DNA from: Balneolaceae bacterium
GTDB lineage: Bacteria > Bacteroidota > Rhodothermia > Balneolales > Balneolaceae
NCBI GenBank assembly: GCA_007123715.1
Contig: SKKO01000173.1
Coordinates: 1 to 35,550 of the forward strand
Reading direction: 5' to 3'
Length of the DNA stretch: 35,550 nt
Position 1 is the first letter of the stretch. Each line of letters begins with the position of its first letter. A program made the position numbers and the translations under genes. A model generated the notes under the pieces. That model was not told the DNA's origin. It worked only from the letters and a program-made list of their open reading frames with translations, and did no database searches. Shown piece by piece: positions 7,798 through 16,221 of the stretch.

Positions 7798-10317
7798 GTG
7801 TTTAGAATAAAACATCTACGACTTCAATCAATTTTACTAATACTTATTCTCGGTCTGGCATTTGCACAGGAGTCCTACTCTCAAGATTCCGGAAATATTA
7901 CCATCGAGGATCCTACTCTTACAACTCAACGAGAGTTTGAAATTCGTGATATAACCATTTCGGGCCTTATTTCCGCGAGAGAATCTTTTCTTTTGAGCAG
8001 CAGTGGCCTGCGTGTTGGAGAGAGAATTCAAATTCCCGGTGATGCGATTTCAAACGCAATACGCCAGCTATTCAGGACAGGGTTGTTTTCAGATGTTACC
8101 ATCGATTATGAAAGAGCCGGGGGTAATGGTGTTCATATTTACATTAATGTTCAAGAGCAGCCCAGACTCCACAGGTATGAAATAGAAGGGGTAAGGCGTT
8201 CTCACAGAAGAGACCTTCGTGAACAAATGAACCTGCTTTCAGGCTTTGCAGTTACAAATTCTGTACGACAGCAGGCTATCAATACCATTCAGCGATATTA
8301 TAGGGAAAAGGGGTACTGGAATACCGAAATTGACATTCGTGAAGAGTTGACGGATGACGGTCGAAACAGGGTTATCCTTACATTTGATATTGATGCAGGA
8401 GAAAGAATAAAAGTCCGTGAAATCAATTTTATCGGGAATGAAGAGTTCAGTAACCGCAGGCTTCGAAAAGAATTTTCTGAAATTAAACAGGACCGATGGT
8501 GGAGAATCTTTAAGCGGCATGTTTTTACACAGGATGAGTATGACGAGGGGGTTGCAAATATATTACAATATTACCGCGATAATGGTTTTCGTGATGTAAG
8601 ATTTCTGAGTGACACGGTTTATGTGGATGACTGGAGAAATAAAGAAGGTGTTTATTTTGATATAAAAGTTGAGGAAGGCCCTCAGTACAGGATCCGGAAT
8701 ATTGAGTGGGAAGGCAATACAGTTTACACGGATGAAGAACTTACCATGTTTCTGGAGTTCGAAAGAGGAGATATCTTTAATGAAACCCGTTTCGAGCAAA
8801 ATGTTAACTATCGCAGAAACGAGAGTGATATTACCAGCCTTTATCAGAATATCGGGTACCTGTTCTTTCAAATTTATCCACAAATTCAGGTTACAGAGGG
8901 AGATTCCCTGGATATTACTTTTGAGATTATCGAAGATGAGATTGCAACGATACGCCGGGTATCTTTTACGGGTAATACCAAAACACACGATGATGTTGTA
9001 AGGCGTACGATCCGAACCGTACCCGGACAAACCTACAGCCGTTCCAATATCGTAAGATCCATCCGTGAACTGGGTCAGCTCGGTTATTTCAACCCTGAAG
9101 GTATATCACCCGATCTGCAGCCAGATCGCGAGAATCGGACTGTGGATATCATCTATGATCTTGACGAAACTCAGGGAACAGACAATTTCGAATTCTCAGG
9201 TGGGTTTGGCGGCCGGCAAATTGGGGTTATACTTGCAGCACGGGTAAACTTTAATAATTTCTCTGTTCGAAGAATGTTTGAGCCTGGAGGCTGGAACCCG
9301 ATTCCTTCGGGCGATGGGCAGCGTCTTTCTTTGGGTGTTCAGGTAACAGGAAGGGGTTATCAAAGTTACAGCTTCAGTTTTACCGAGCCATGGCTGCGCG
9401 GCAGACCCACTTCACTCGGGGTTGCAGTGTCTTATGATTTTCTGAATTACGGGCGATCAAGAGGATTTGGTTTTGGAGGGTTCCAGGCACCTGACAGGCG
9501 AAATGAATTGTTTTCTGCCAGTGTAAGCCTCGGTAAAAGACTTTCCTGGCCGGATGATTTTTTCTCTCAGCGCCTGATTCTGACCTATAACCGGTTCAAT
9601 GTGCTGGGGTTCAGTAACATTTTTGAAGATGGGAAAGCTGATATTCTATCCCTTAGAGGAGTACTGGAGCGAAGTTCCCTTGATAATCTTATTTCACCGC
9701 GCAGTGGATCAAAATTTAGTATGTCAGCCGAATCCGCATTGCCGATACCTGATTTCGCTCAATTTTATAAACTGCGTACCGAATATCAGCACCATCACAC
9801 GATAGTTGGCAGGCTTACTCTCAGCAGTTCTGCCGAATACGGATATATGGGGTATTATAGTGATAATAACAGGAGCAATTTTAAGCGCTTTTTCATCGGT
9901 GGCACACAAATTCAGCAGCGTCAAAACTTTTTAAACGATAATATTGACCTTCGCGGATTTCCGGGTGGTTTTAACGGGGTTATTTCTCCGCTTGATGAGA
10001 ACCAAAACCTGGTGGGCGGACGTGCATATAGCAAATATTCTCTCGAGCTCAGGATACCTGCTGTAAGTTCCGAGCAGATTCAGCTTATTCCCTACACATT
10101 TTTCGATGCCGGTAATGCATTCAACAGTTTATCGGAGTTTGATCCGTTTAAAGTAAAACGTGCAGTTGGTTTCGGTGCCCGGATATTTCTGCCGATTCTG
10201 GGTTTGGTTGACCTGAGTTATGGATACCGGCTTGATGGAACACCGGCATCTACAGAAGGCCCTGGCCTGCGTCCTGGCGAATGGGAATTCCTGTTTAACA
10301 TAGGGGCGCCATTTTAA
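7798..10317 (+). CDS. bamA: Outer membrane protein assembly factor BamA
   Basis: Central beta-barrel subunit of the BAM complex, which folds and inserts outer-membrane proteins. The 839-residue Omp85 protein has a signal peptide (residues 1-29, ending near SYSQD) and five POTRA domains at about 47-120, 124-202, 204-292, 296-380 and 383-458. A C-terminal 16-strand barrel runs from about 465 to the end. The conserved RGF of barrel loop 6 is at R719-G720-F721, and the chain ends in a terminal Phe as expected of outer-membrane barrels. The start is GTG: the ATG four bases upstream is in another frame and stops at once. Three OmpH/Skp genes follow, the first after 68 bases. Confidence 0.96.
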   Translation: MFRIKHLRLQSILLILILGLAFAQESYSQDSGNITIEDPTLTTQREFEIRDITISGLISARESFLLSSSGLRVGERIQIPGDAISNAIRQLFRTGLFSDVTIDYERAGGNGVHIYINVQEQPRLHRYEIEGVRRSHRRDLREQMNLLSGFAVTNSVRQQAINTIQRYYREKGYWNTEIDIREELTDDGRNRVILTFDIDAGERIKVREINFIGNEEFSNRRLRKEFSEIKQDRWWRIFKRHVFTQDEYDEGVANILQYYRDNGFRDVRFLSDTVYVDDWRNKEGVYFDIKVEEGPQYRIRNIEWEGNTVYTDEELTMFLEFERGDIFNETRFEQNVNYRRNESDITSLYQNIGYLFFQIYPQIQVTEGDSLDITFEIIEDEIATIRRVSFTGNTKTHDDVVRRTIRTVPGQTYSRSNIVRSIRELGQLGYFNPEGISPDLQPDRENRTVDIIYDLDETQGTDNFEFSGGFGGRQIGVILAARVNFNNFSVRRMFEPGGWNPIPSGDGQRLSLGVQVTGRGYQSYSFSFTEPWLRGRPTSLGVAVSYDFLNYGRSRGFGFGGFQAPDRRNELFSASVSLGKRLSWPDDFFSQRLILTYNRFNVLGFSNIFEDGKADILSLRGVLERSSLDNLISPRSGSKFSMSAESALPIPDFAQFYKLRTEYQHHHTIVGRLTLSSSAEYGYMGYYSDNNRSNFKRFFIGGTQIQQRQNFLNDNIDLRGFPGGFNGVISPLDENQNLVGGRAYSKYSLELRIPAVSSEQIQLIPYTFFDAGNAFNSLSEFDPFKVKRAVGFGARIFLPILGLVDLSYGYRLDGTPASTEGPGLRPGEWEFLFNIGAPF

Positions 10318-10385
10318 TAAGATGTGAATCTTGCATCATGAGATTATTGTTTCTCAAGGCTCACGACTCAAGACTAAAATAACAA

Positions 10386-10922
10386 GTGACTAAACAATCA
10401 TTATACATCATTTTCTTTATTTCTGTGCTCTGCGCTGAAATTGGTCATGCTCAAAATCAAAGAATAGGATTTATTGATTCGGATATCATTATGCAAAACA
10501 TGCCCGAATACAGTGGTATTGAGCAACGATTAGCCTTGTTGAGTGAAAATTGGAGGCAGGAAATTCGGGAAAGTGAGAATGAGATTTCGGACCTTGAAAG
10601 GGACTTTGAAGCCAGGGAAATCCTTTTTACGGATGAAATTCGTGAACAGCGTATGGCCGAAATCAATAGAAAGAAAGCGGAAGTTGAACGCTTTATAGAA
10701 GAAAAATTTGGCCCCCGGGGTGAATATTTCTCCAGACAAAAAGAATTACTGCAGCCTATACAAAGATTGATCTTTGATGCGTTAACACGCATAGCATCGC
10801 GCGATGGATTTGATTTTGTTTTTGACAGGGCTGATGGTACACGGTTTTTGTACGCACGCCAGGAGTGGAACTTAACCGACGAAGTGATGTTAGAATTGGG
10901 TATAGATAATGCAAGAAATTAA
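10386..10922 (+). CDS. OmpH/Skp family periplasmic chaperone, copy 1
   Basis: Probable periplasmic holdase that carries unfolded outer-membrane proteins to BamA. The 178-residue protein has a signal peptide (about 1-22, ending GHAQ) and then the typical OmpH opening QRIGFIDSDIIMQNMPEY. A long charged alpha-helical hairpin (about 45-125) resembles the Skp tentacles, and the C-terminal body strand is DGFDFVFDRADG. The start is a GTG at 10386, giving a complete signal peptide. It is the most divergent of the three copies: it has fewer Gln repeats, and its C-terminal strand lacks the T-x-x-G-D sequence shared by the other two. The preceding 68-base gap shows no clear promoter. Confidence 0.88.
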   Translation: MTKQSLYIIFFISVLCAEIGHAQNQRIGFIDSDIIMQNMPEYSGIEQRLALLSENWRQEIRESENEISDLERDFEAREILFTDEIREQRMAEINRKKAEVERFIEEKFGPRGEYFSRQKELLQPIQRLIFDALTRIASRDGFDFVFDRADGTRFLYARQEWNLTDEVMLELGIDNARN

Positions 10923-10965
10923 TTGATAAAAACCTTAATTTTGGAGCTTAATTAAATTTAGTGAT

Positions 10966-11487
10966 ATGAAAAAAATAATCATTGCAACTCTCTTTCTTAT
11001 GATGCCCGTTATGGCTTCAGCCCAGCTTAAAGTTGGTATAATGAGCCCTGATGTAGTATTGGATGCCATGCCGGAAGCGGCTCAGGTTCAATCGGAGTTG
11101 GAAAATTTTATACAACAGAGGCAAAATTCTTTTCAGAATCGATATCAGCAATGGATTGCAGATCTCACCGCCTATGCTGAACAAATGGAAAGTGGAACCA
11201 TGAGTGAAGCAGAACAAAGGCAAAGAGAAGAAACCCTAGCTGAACAGCAGGAAGAAATGAATAGCCTTCAGCAACGCATTGAAACCCAGATTCAGCAGCG
11301 CCAGGCTGAACTTTTCAATCCATTATTGGTAAAAGTAGAAGAAGCCATGGCAGAAGTATCTGAAGAACTTGGTCTGGATTTTGTACTAAATAGAACTTCA
11401 AACACTGGCGACCCGATTGTTTATTATGCATCACAGCGGGCAGCCGATATCACAGAACGGGTAATCCAAAAACTTACACAAAATTAA
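10966..11487 (+). CDS. OmpH/Skp family periplasmic chaperone, copy 2
   Basis: Second tandem Skp-like gene, 173 residues. The signal peptide is residues 1-19 (cleavage after MASAQ). The mature start LKVGIMSPDVVLDAMPEA matches the OmpH N-terminal strand and helix. The middle (about 50-120) is a Gln/Glu-rich coiled coil, and the C-terminal strand is LGLDFVLNRTSNTGDPIVYY. The gap from copy 1 is 43 bases and contains TAATTTTG at 10935-10942, which resembles the TAnnTTTG -7 element of Bacteroidota promoters. No matching upstream element is obvious, so an internal promoter is only possible. It most likely forms trimers in the periplasm like E. coli Skp. Confidence 0.9.
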   Translation: MKKIIIATLFLMMPVMASAQLKVGIMSPDVVLDAMPEAAQVQSELENFIQQRQNSFQNRYQQWIADLTAYAEQMESGTMSEAEQRQREETLAEQQEEMNSLQQRIETQIQQRQAELFNPLLVKVEEAMAEVSEELGLDFVLNRTSNTGDPIVYYASQRAADITERVIQKLTQN

Positions 11488-11508
11488 TTCGATCTAAGCT
11501 ACAATAAT

Positions 11509-12054
11509 ATGAAAAAAATAAGCACATTCGGTTTTATTATTCTCCTGGCAATGACTGCTATGGTATTTGCCCCCGAGGCAAAAGCACAGGATATGAAAAT
11601 AGGTTTTGTTGAGCCGAGAGCTATTCTTGAAAGGATGCCGGAGATGCGGGCTGTACAACAAAGACTGCAAAACTTTCAGGAAAGAAAATTGAATGAACTC
11701 ATCGAAAAAGAGCGGGAACTGCAAACAGAAATCGAACTGTATCAGCAAAAAGTGGGTGTGATTTCTGAACAGGCACGCCAAAGTGAAGAAGAAAGATTGA
11801 CAAGGCTTGACCAGGAATTTCGGCAGATGCAGGGGCAGGCACAGCAGGAGCTTCAGGAACAAAGAGCGCGCCTGATGGCTCCGCTGCTCGATCAAATCCA
11901 ACAATCCATTAACAGTGTATCTGCACGAAAAGGGCTGGACTATGTTCTGAATACCACCACATCTACCGGTGATGTGATTATTCTCTACGTATCCCCGCAA
12001 GTTCAGGCGGAGTTTGATATTACTTCGGACGTAATGGCTGATTTGGATATCTGA
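11509..12054 (+). CDS. OmpH/Skp family periplasmic chaperone, copy 3
   Basis: Third tandem Skp-like gene, 181 residues, with a signal peptide at about 1-26 (ending AKAQD). The mature start MKIGFVEPRAILERMPEM fits OmpH, and residues about 50-130 form a strongly charged Gln/Glu/Arg-rich coiled coil. The C-terminal strand is KGLDYVLNTTTSTGDVIILY, closely like copy 2. It starts 21 bases after copy 2 and ends 34 bases before a strong intrinsic terminator, so it is the last gene of the transcription unit. Copies 2 and 3 look like a more recent duplication than copy 1. Confidence 0.9.
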   Translation: MKKISTFGFIILLAMTAMVFAPEAKAQDMKIGFVEPRAILERMPEMRAVQQRLQNFQERKLNELIEKERELQTEIELYQQKVGVISEQARQSEEERLTRLDQEFRQMQGQAQQELQEQRARLMAPLLDQIQQSINSVSARKGLDYVLNTTTSTGDVIILYVSPQVQAEFDITSDVMADLDI

Positions 12055-12088
12055 TAAACCGGAATCTTATCTGACTTAATTTCTGTAG

Positions 12089-12119
12089 AAGCAGCCATCT
12101 TATGGCTGCTTTTTTTTTT
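12089..12119 (+). terminator. Intrinsic terminator after the bamA-ompH cluster
   Basis: AGCAGCCAT (12090-12098) pairs perfectly with ATGGCTGCT (12102-12110) across a three-base CTT loop. An outer A-T pair can extend the stem. Nine T residues follow directly on the plus strand. This is a textbook Rho-independent terminator, 34 bases after the third ompH stop. Confidence 0.9.
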
Positions 12120-12367
12120 GATTCATTTCTGCTATTCCTGTTTTCTACAATGCAAGATCAAGCGCATCTCAACCCTGAAAGTGCCATCGACGCAGCCGGC
12201 ATTTCAAATAAACATACCCTGAAAGCACTCCGCATGACCCAATTAGAAAATAAATTCTAATAATTGATTGATGTTTCTATTTCGCAAGGAGGATACTTTT
12301 CCACATATCTGATAAAAAAACGAACGGAGGTTAACCAATCACCTCCGAACCTATATTCATTTTTTTC
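12120..12367. other. Intergenic region between convergent units
   Basis: Space between the ompH terminator and the Pcs-like gene. It holds a 36-codon plus-strand open frame at 12150-12260 (ATG to TAA) that is codon-like in composition but matches no family known to me. It also holds the minus-strand terminator at 12314-12347. Nothing else recognised. Confidence 0.4.
12314..12347 (-). terminator. Probable intrinsic terminator of the Pcs-like gene
   Basis: CGGAGGT (12325-12331) pairs with ACCTCCG (12341-12347) across a nine-base loop. Read on the minus strand, the hairpin is followed after four bases by seven T residues (12320-12314). It lies about 20 bases past the stop of the minus-strand gene. 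The four-base spacer makes it weaker than the terminator facing it. Confidence 0.6.
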
Positions 12368-13036
12368 TTATTTACGGGTAATAATGGCCGAGAGGATAAA
12401 GTAATAAAGCGGGTAATACAATGAAGCGATGGTTACCCACAGAGGAGTTACTTCAAGTTGCCAGAGCATATATACGATCATAAAAAAGTAAGGGATACTC
12501 AGGGTTAACGTTGTTTTCTGCAAGGTTTTTGTTCGGCTAGGATAGATGAATTTTATTGGGGCAAATATCAATGCCGAACAAAAGATCAGGATGGCAGACG
12601 ATAGTACTGCTTCAAATTGAAATAGCCAAAAGTAGAATACAAGAAAATTCCAGTAGGAGGGAAAGCCTCTGAAATAGTGATCATTTGTTTTTGCCTGTGT
12701 ATGACTAAACCCAAAAAGACTCGCAATCAGAACCACGGCACAAACAAGAAAATGAATATCGAGAAAATACCATGCCCAAAAAATTGGGGCAAAAACCCAT
12801 GTCACATAATCGACAAGATTATCAATCAACCCACCGTCTGTATTCGGTGTGTGGGTTTTAACATCGGCTTTACGTGCCAGAGTGCCATCTATAAAATCTA
12901 TTACCGCAGTGAGAGCAAGTACACGCATTGCATTTCCGGCATCACCTTTTACGATTAAAACAATAGACCAGAATGCAAGTACAATCCCCGAGGCAGTAAG
13001 AAGATGAACTGCCATGGCCAAAGCTTTTTTATACAT
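12368..13036 (-). CDS. pcs: CDP-alcohol phosphotransferase, phosphatidylcholine synthase (Pcs) type
   Basis: Integral membrane protein of 222 residues with about seven or eight hydrophobic segments. It carries a CDP-alcohol phosphotransferase motif with changed spacing: D50-G51-x2-A54-R55-x12-G68-x3-D72-x3-D76, followed by YVTWVF. The usual motif has x8 between AR and G. The x12 form is the known signature of bacterial phosphatidylcholine synthase, which condenses CDP-diacylglycerol with choline. The family assignment rests on this motif and the length (Pcs is about 240 residues); the choline substrate is inference. Start chosen at the ATG at 13036; a TTG directly upstream (13039) is an alternative. 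It is a lone gene with its own terminator and no choline genes nearby. Confidence 0.7.
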   Translation of the reverse strand: MYKKALAMAVHLLTASGIVLAFWSIVLIVKGDAGNAMRVLALTAVIDFIDGTLARKADVKTHTPNTDGGLIDNLVDYVTWVFAPIFWAWYFLDIHFLVCAVVLIASLFGFSHTQAKTNDHYFRGFPSYWNFLVFYFWLFQFEAVLSSAILIFCSALIFAPIKFIYPSRTKTLQKTTLTLSIPYFFMIVYMLWQLEVTPLWVTIASLYYPLYYFILSAIITRK

Positions 13037-13136
13037 CAAATAAAGATAAGATTAATTCGATTTCAAGTCAGAAAGGTACGTATGGATTTACCAAGATGCT
13101 GAAGCTTTTTTTTACAGTAAGATTTTTTTTTGCTGG

Positions 13137-14249
13137 CTATCTCACATTCCGGATCCTGTTTTTAATGTAGTCGTGAAATATATAACCACCAAGATTGTTA
13201 AGAGATGCAAAGTAGGCCCGGCCTTGATTTGCCCCGGTAAATTCACGCACAAAGTTTTGCAGATAAGGATCGCGTGCAATCATAAAGGTAGTAATATCTA
13301 TCTGTTCCCGGCGGCATTTAACGGCTTCATCCAGTACTTTGTTTACAATCTTTCGATCCAGTCCGAAACTATTTTTATATAGCCTGCCATTTTCATACAT
13401 ACACGATGGTTTCCCGTCGGTAATCATGAAAATCTGTTTGTTCGAGAATTTTTTTCTCTGAAGTATGTGACGAGCTACCTGCAGACCATGAAGCGTGTTT
13501 GTATGGTACGGGCCAACTTTCAGATACGGCAGGTCTTTAATTTCAATTTGCCAGGCTTCATTGCCAAATGCCACAATGTCGAGGGAATCGTTGGCATAAT
13601 TATTCATAATGAGTTCTGATAGCGCCATTGCGACTTTTTTTGCAGGTGTTATCCGGTCTTCACCATATAAAATCATGGAATGGCTCAGGTCAATCAGTAA
13701 TACTGTTGAAGCAGAAGTATGATGATCAGTGTCATAAACATTCAAATCTTCTTCCCTGAGCTGAAATTGTTCAATATTACTGTGTCTGAGCATATTCAGG
13801 ATCGTTCCTGTACTATCGATGTGTGTAATATCTTCACCCGGCTTCCACTGTCGGGTTTCCGGCTGGCGTTCGAGCCCCTTACCGGTGTGAACGGTTTTGT
13901 GTTCTCCGGTTCCGCCTTTATGAAGCTGGTTAAAAATTTCATCCAGTGCTTTTCTCCGAATGCTTCGATCTGTTTTTGATGTGGGTATCATTACCGATTG
14001 TTCGTCATCGTAACGAATGTATCCGCGCTCTTTCATCTCTTCAATAAAATCACCCATGCCATAGCCATCTTCAAACTGGCCCGTAATGTTATGTTGCTCA
14101 TCAATTTGATTCATCCATCGAAGTGTTTGTGAAACATCACCGCCGGAAATGGTAAGCAGCTCCTGGAAAAGATCCCATAATGTATCGAATGGCCTCCGTC
14201 CCTGATTTTTTTTGAAACGATCGTCCCATTCTGAATAAATAAAATGCAT
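13137..14249 (-). CDS. VWA domain protein with intact MIDAS motif
   Basis: A 370-residue cytoplasmic protein without a signal peptide. The C-terminal half is a von Willebrand factor A domain (about 180-350) with the metal-ion site DLSHS (D187, S189, S191), a Thr near 250-252 and ITDGKPS with D278. The N-terminal 170 residues are charged, mostly helical and unassigned. Similar proteins in other bacteria often partner MoxR-type AAA+ ATPases in metal insertion or complex assembly. No such ATPase is adjacent here, so the partner and role are unknown. The gene stands alone between the Pcs-like gene (same strand, 100 bases downstream) and the divergent rnhB. Confidence 0.8.
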   Translation of the reverse strand: MHFIYSEWDDRFKKNQGRRPFDTLWDLFQELLTISGGDVSQTLRWMNQIDEQHNITGQFEDGYGMGDFIEEMKERGYIRYDDEQSVMIPTSKTDRSIRRKALDEIFNQLHKGGTGEHKTVHTGKGLERQPETRQWKPGEDITHIDSTGTILNMLRHSNIEQFQLREEDLNVYDTDHHTSASTVLLIDLSHSMILYGEDRITPAKKVAMALSELIMNNYANDSLDIVAFGNEAWQIEIKDLPYLKVGPYHTNTLHGLQVARHILQRKKFSNKQIFMITDGKPSCMYENGRLYKNSFGLDRKIVNKVLDEAVKCRREQIDITTFMIARDPYLQNFVREFTGANQGRAYFASLNNLGGYIFHDYIKNRIRNVR

Positions 14250-14311
14250 AAGGAAATGGTTAATGAAATTTCTTATTCTTATAGCCTTTGATTGTTTAAA
14301 TCATTGCATTA

Positions 14312-14319
14312 CAAATATA
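14312..14319 (-). promoter_or_regulatory. Possible -7 promoter element for the VWA gene
   Basis: TATATTTG on the minus strand fits the TAnnTTTG -7 consensus of Bacteroidota. It lies 63 bases upstream of the VWA start, inside the divergent spacer with rnhB. A good -33 TTTG at the expected distance is not evident, so this is a weak call. Confidence 0.3.
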
Positions 14320-14351
14320 GTTCATTATAACTTGCCATTTTTTCTAACTCT

Positions 14352-14987
14352 ATGAAAGACCGCTATTATTTCGAAAACTCTCTTTGGTCACAGGGATTTA
14401 CCAGGGTAATGGGGCTCGATGAAGTGGGGCGCGGATGTCTTTGTGGCCCGGTAGTTGCAGCCGGTGTAATTCTGAAACCGGGTGAGATGCTGGATAGCAG
14501 AGTAGCGGACAGCAAAACGATCGATCTGAAAGTCAGGGAAATTCTGGCTATTGAAATAAAATCAAAAGCATTGTTTTGGGCTATAAACGAATGTTCAGCG
14601 CTTGAAATTGACCGGTTGAATATATTAAAAGCTTCAATGAGGGCTATGTTTAAATGCACAGAGGAAAAAGAAGCAAGGCCCGATTATCTTCTTGTTGACG
14701 GTAACCGGTTCACCTCTACTGTGATACCTCATAGCTGCATCGTAAAAGGTGATGACCGGTCTGCATCGATTGCTGCCGCTTCTATATTGGCAAAAGTTTA
14801 CAGAGACCAACTAATGACAAGGCTTCATGATGAATACCCACAATATGGCTGGGATAAAAATGTAGGTTATCCAACGAAAAAACATTTTGAAGCTTTACAC
14901 AAATTCGGGTATACGAAATATCACAGAAAAAGCTTTTCGCTTCGCACTGTCAAATCATTTTCTGATGTAATTAGCGGTAGATACTGA
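14352..14987 (+). CDS. rnhB: Ribonuclease HII
   Basis: Removes ribonucleotides misincorporated into DNA by cutting the RNA strand of RNA-DNA junctions. The 211-residue protein has the family motif MGLDEVGRGCLCGPVVAAGV with metal ligands D23 and E24, the third acidic residue D116 in LLVDGNRF, and the C-terminal NVGYPTKKHFEAL with the substrate-binding GYPT region. Length is normal. It is transcribed away from the VWA gene, and its last 17 bases overlap the rodA 3' end on the other strand, so no intergenic terminator separates the two converging units. Confidence 0.95.
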   Translation: MKDRYYFENSLWSQGFTRVMGLDEVGRGCLCGPVVAAGVILKPGEMLDSRVADSKTIDLKVREILAIEIKSKALFWAINECSALEIDRLNILKASMRAMFKCTEEKEARPDYLLVDGNRFTSTVIPHSCIVKGDDRSASIAAASILAKVYRDQLMTRLHDEYPQYGWDKNVGYPTKKHFEALHKFGYTKYHRKSFSLRTVKSFSDVISGRY

Positions 14988-16221
14988 AAGTTCGTTTATT
15001 AAAGTCCAGATTGAGGCAAATAGCCAGCATAATTGTATTTGTCAGAAACGCGGTTCCCCCATAACTGATAAATGGAAGTGGAATACCGATAATTGGAAGT
15101 ACTGCCGTTGCACTGCCGATATTGATGATAAAATGCACGAAATAAACAAAGGTAATGCTTACAATTACAAGCTGGGCAAAAGGATGCTTCTGATTTGAAG
15201 CTATGTTTAGCAATTTTAGAAAAAGAAAAACATAAAGAAGAAGAATAGTTGATGATCCGATAAACCCAAATTCTTCTCCCACAACGCAAAAGATGAAATC
15301 TGTCCATTGTTCAGGCAGAAAGCGGAGTTGGGTCTGTGTTCCCTCCATAAAACCTTTACCCTGTAGCCCGCCGGAACCGATAGCTGTTTTTGCCTGTAAA
15401 ACATTCCATCCCGAACCCAGAGGGTCGAGCTGTGGGTTTGTAAAAGCTTCAATACGGGCACGCTGATGTGGTTGCAAAACATGATGCAGAGCAACTTCAG
15501 TACCAATTATTACGAGTGCCCCGAAAACCAGGGATGTAACGGTTAACCAGGTTCTTCGTTGAAGAAAAAAGATAATTACAGTTAAGATGAATGTTGCCAG
15601 AATTCCCCATTTCCAATTCAAAACCGTGAAGTAGCCGATGATTGCCGGTGCCACCATTAAAAGTGAAATCCCATGAGGTAATCCGGACCAAAACAGAACA
15701 ACAGGTAAAATTCCGATATATACTATTGCAACCCCTGCTTCATTCTGTAATAAAAGTAAAACTACCGGCAGGGCAAAAATCATAACTGTCACAATGGCGG
15801 TCTTCAGGTTCTCCGATGTTATATTTCTTCGGCTTGTTAAATAATTCGCTGCGGCAAGAATGGTGGTTAACTTGGTAATTTCACCTGTTTGAAAATTCAA
15901 TGGGCCAATTCGCAGCCAGCTTTTTGAGCCACTGACCTCTACGCCAAAAAAAATGGTAATGATCATTAAGATGATGGATATGGCGTATACGATATAGGCT
16001 CCTTCCTGAAATAAGCGCGGAGAAATAAACTGGATGGATACGAGTGCCACAACAGATAAAGCAACCCATAATGATTGCCGGAAAAAATTGTCCTGTATAT
16101 AAGATGGAAGGAATTGAGATACAGGGCCTTGTGTGGCACTGTAAATAGCAGTTAAACCAATGCTGAACAGACCTATCCAAATTAAGATAACAACCCAGCT
16201 AAATTCTCTTTTATCATTCAT
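14971..16221 (-). CDS. rodA: Rod-shape-determining SEDS peptidoglycan glycosyltransferase RodA
   Basis: Polymerises lipid II into glycan strands for lateral wall growth, together with PBP2. The 416-residue protein has about ten membrane spans. Typical SEDS signatures are GSKSWLRIGPLNFQTGEITK at 98-117, the periplasmic FLPEQWTDFIFCVVGEEFG with the essential Asp at 308, and PLPFISYGGTA near the C-terminus. The usual QPDLGT-like sequence reads QNEAGVA at 159-165, so the acidic residue is kept as Glu. It overlaps mrdA by eight bases and is the last gene of the elongasome cluster. Its 3' end overlaps rnhB tail to tail. Confidence 0.95.
   Translation of the reverse strand: MNDKREFSWVVILIWIGLFSIGLTAIYSATQGPVSQFLPSYIQDNFFRQSLWVALSVVALVSIQFISPRLFQEGAYIVYAISIILMIITIFFGVEVSGSKSWLRIGPLNFQTGEITKLTTILAAANYLTSRRNITSENLKTAIVTVMIFALPVVLLLLQNEAGVAIVYIGILPVVLFWSGLPHGISLLMVAPAIIGYFTVLNWKWGILATFILTVIIFFLQRRTWLTVTSLVFGALVIIGTEVALHHVLQPHQRARIEAFTNPQLDPLGSGWNVLQAKTAIGSGGLQGKGFMEGTQTQLRFLPEQWTDFIFCVVGEEFGFIGSSTILLLYVFLFLKLLNIASNQKHPFAQLVIVSITFVYFVHFIINIGSATAVLPIIGIPLPFISYGGTAFLTNTIMLAICLNLDFNKRTFSIYR

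Noticed and set aside
12677-12958. 93-codon plus-strand open frame opposite the Pcs-like gene
   Set aside because: Antisense shadow of a gene with clear membrane-protein motifs; its own translation has no signature.
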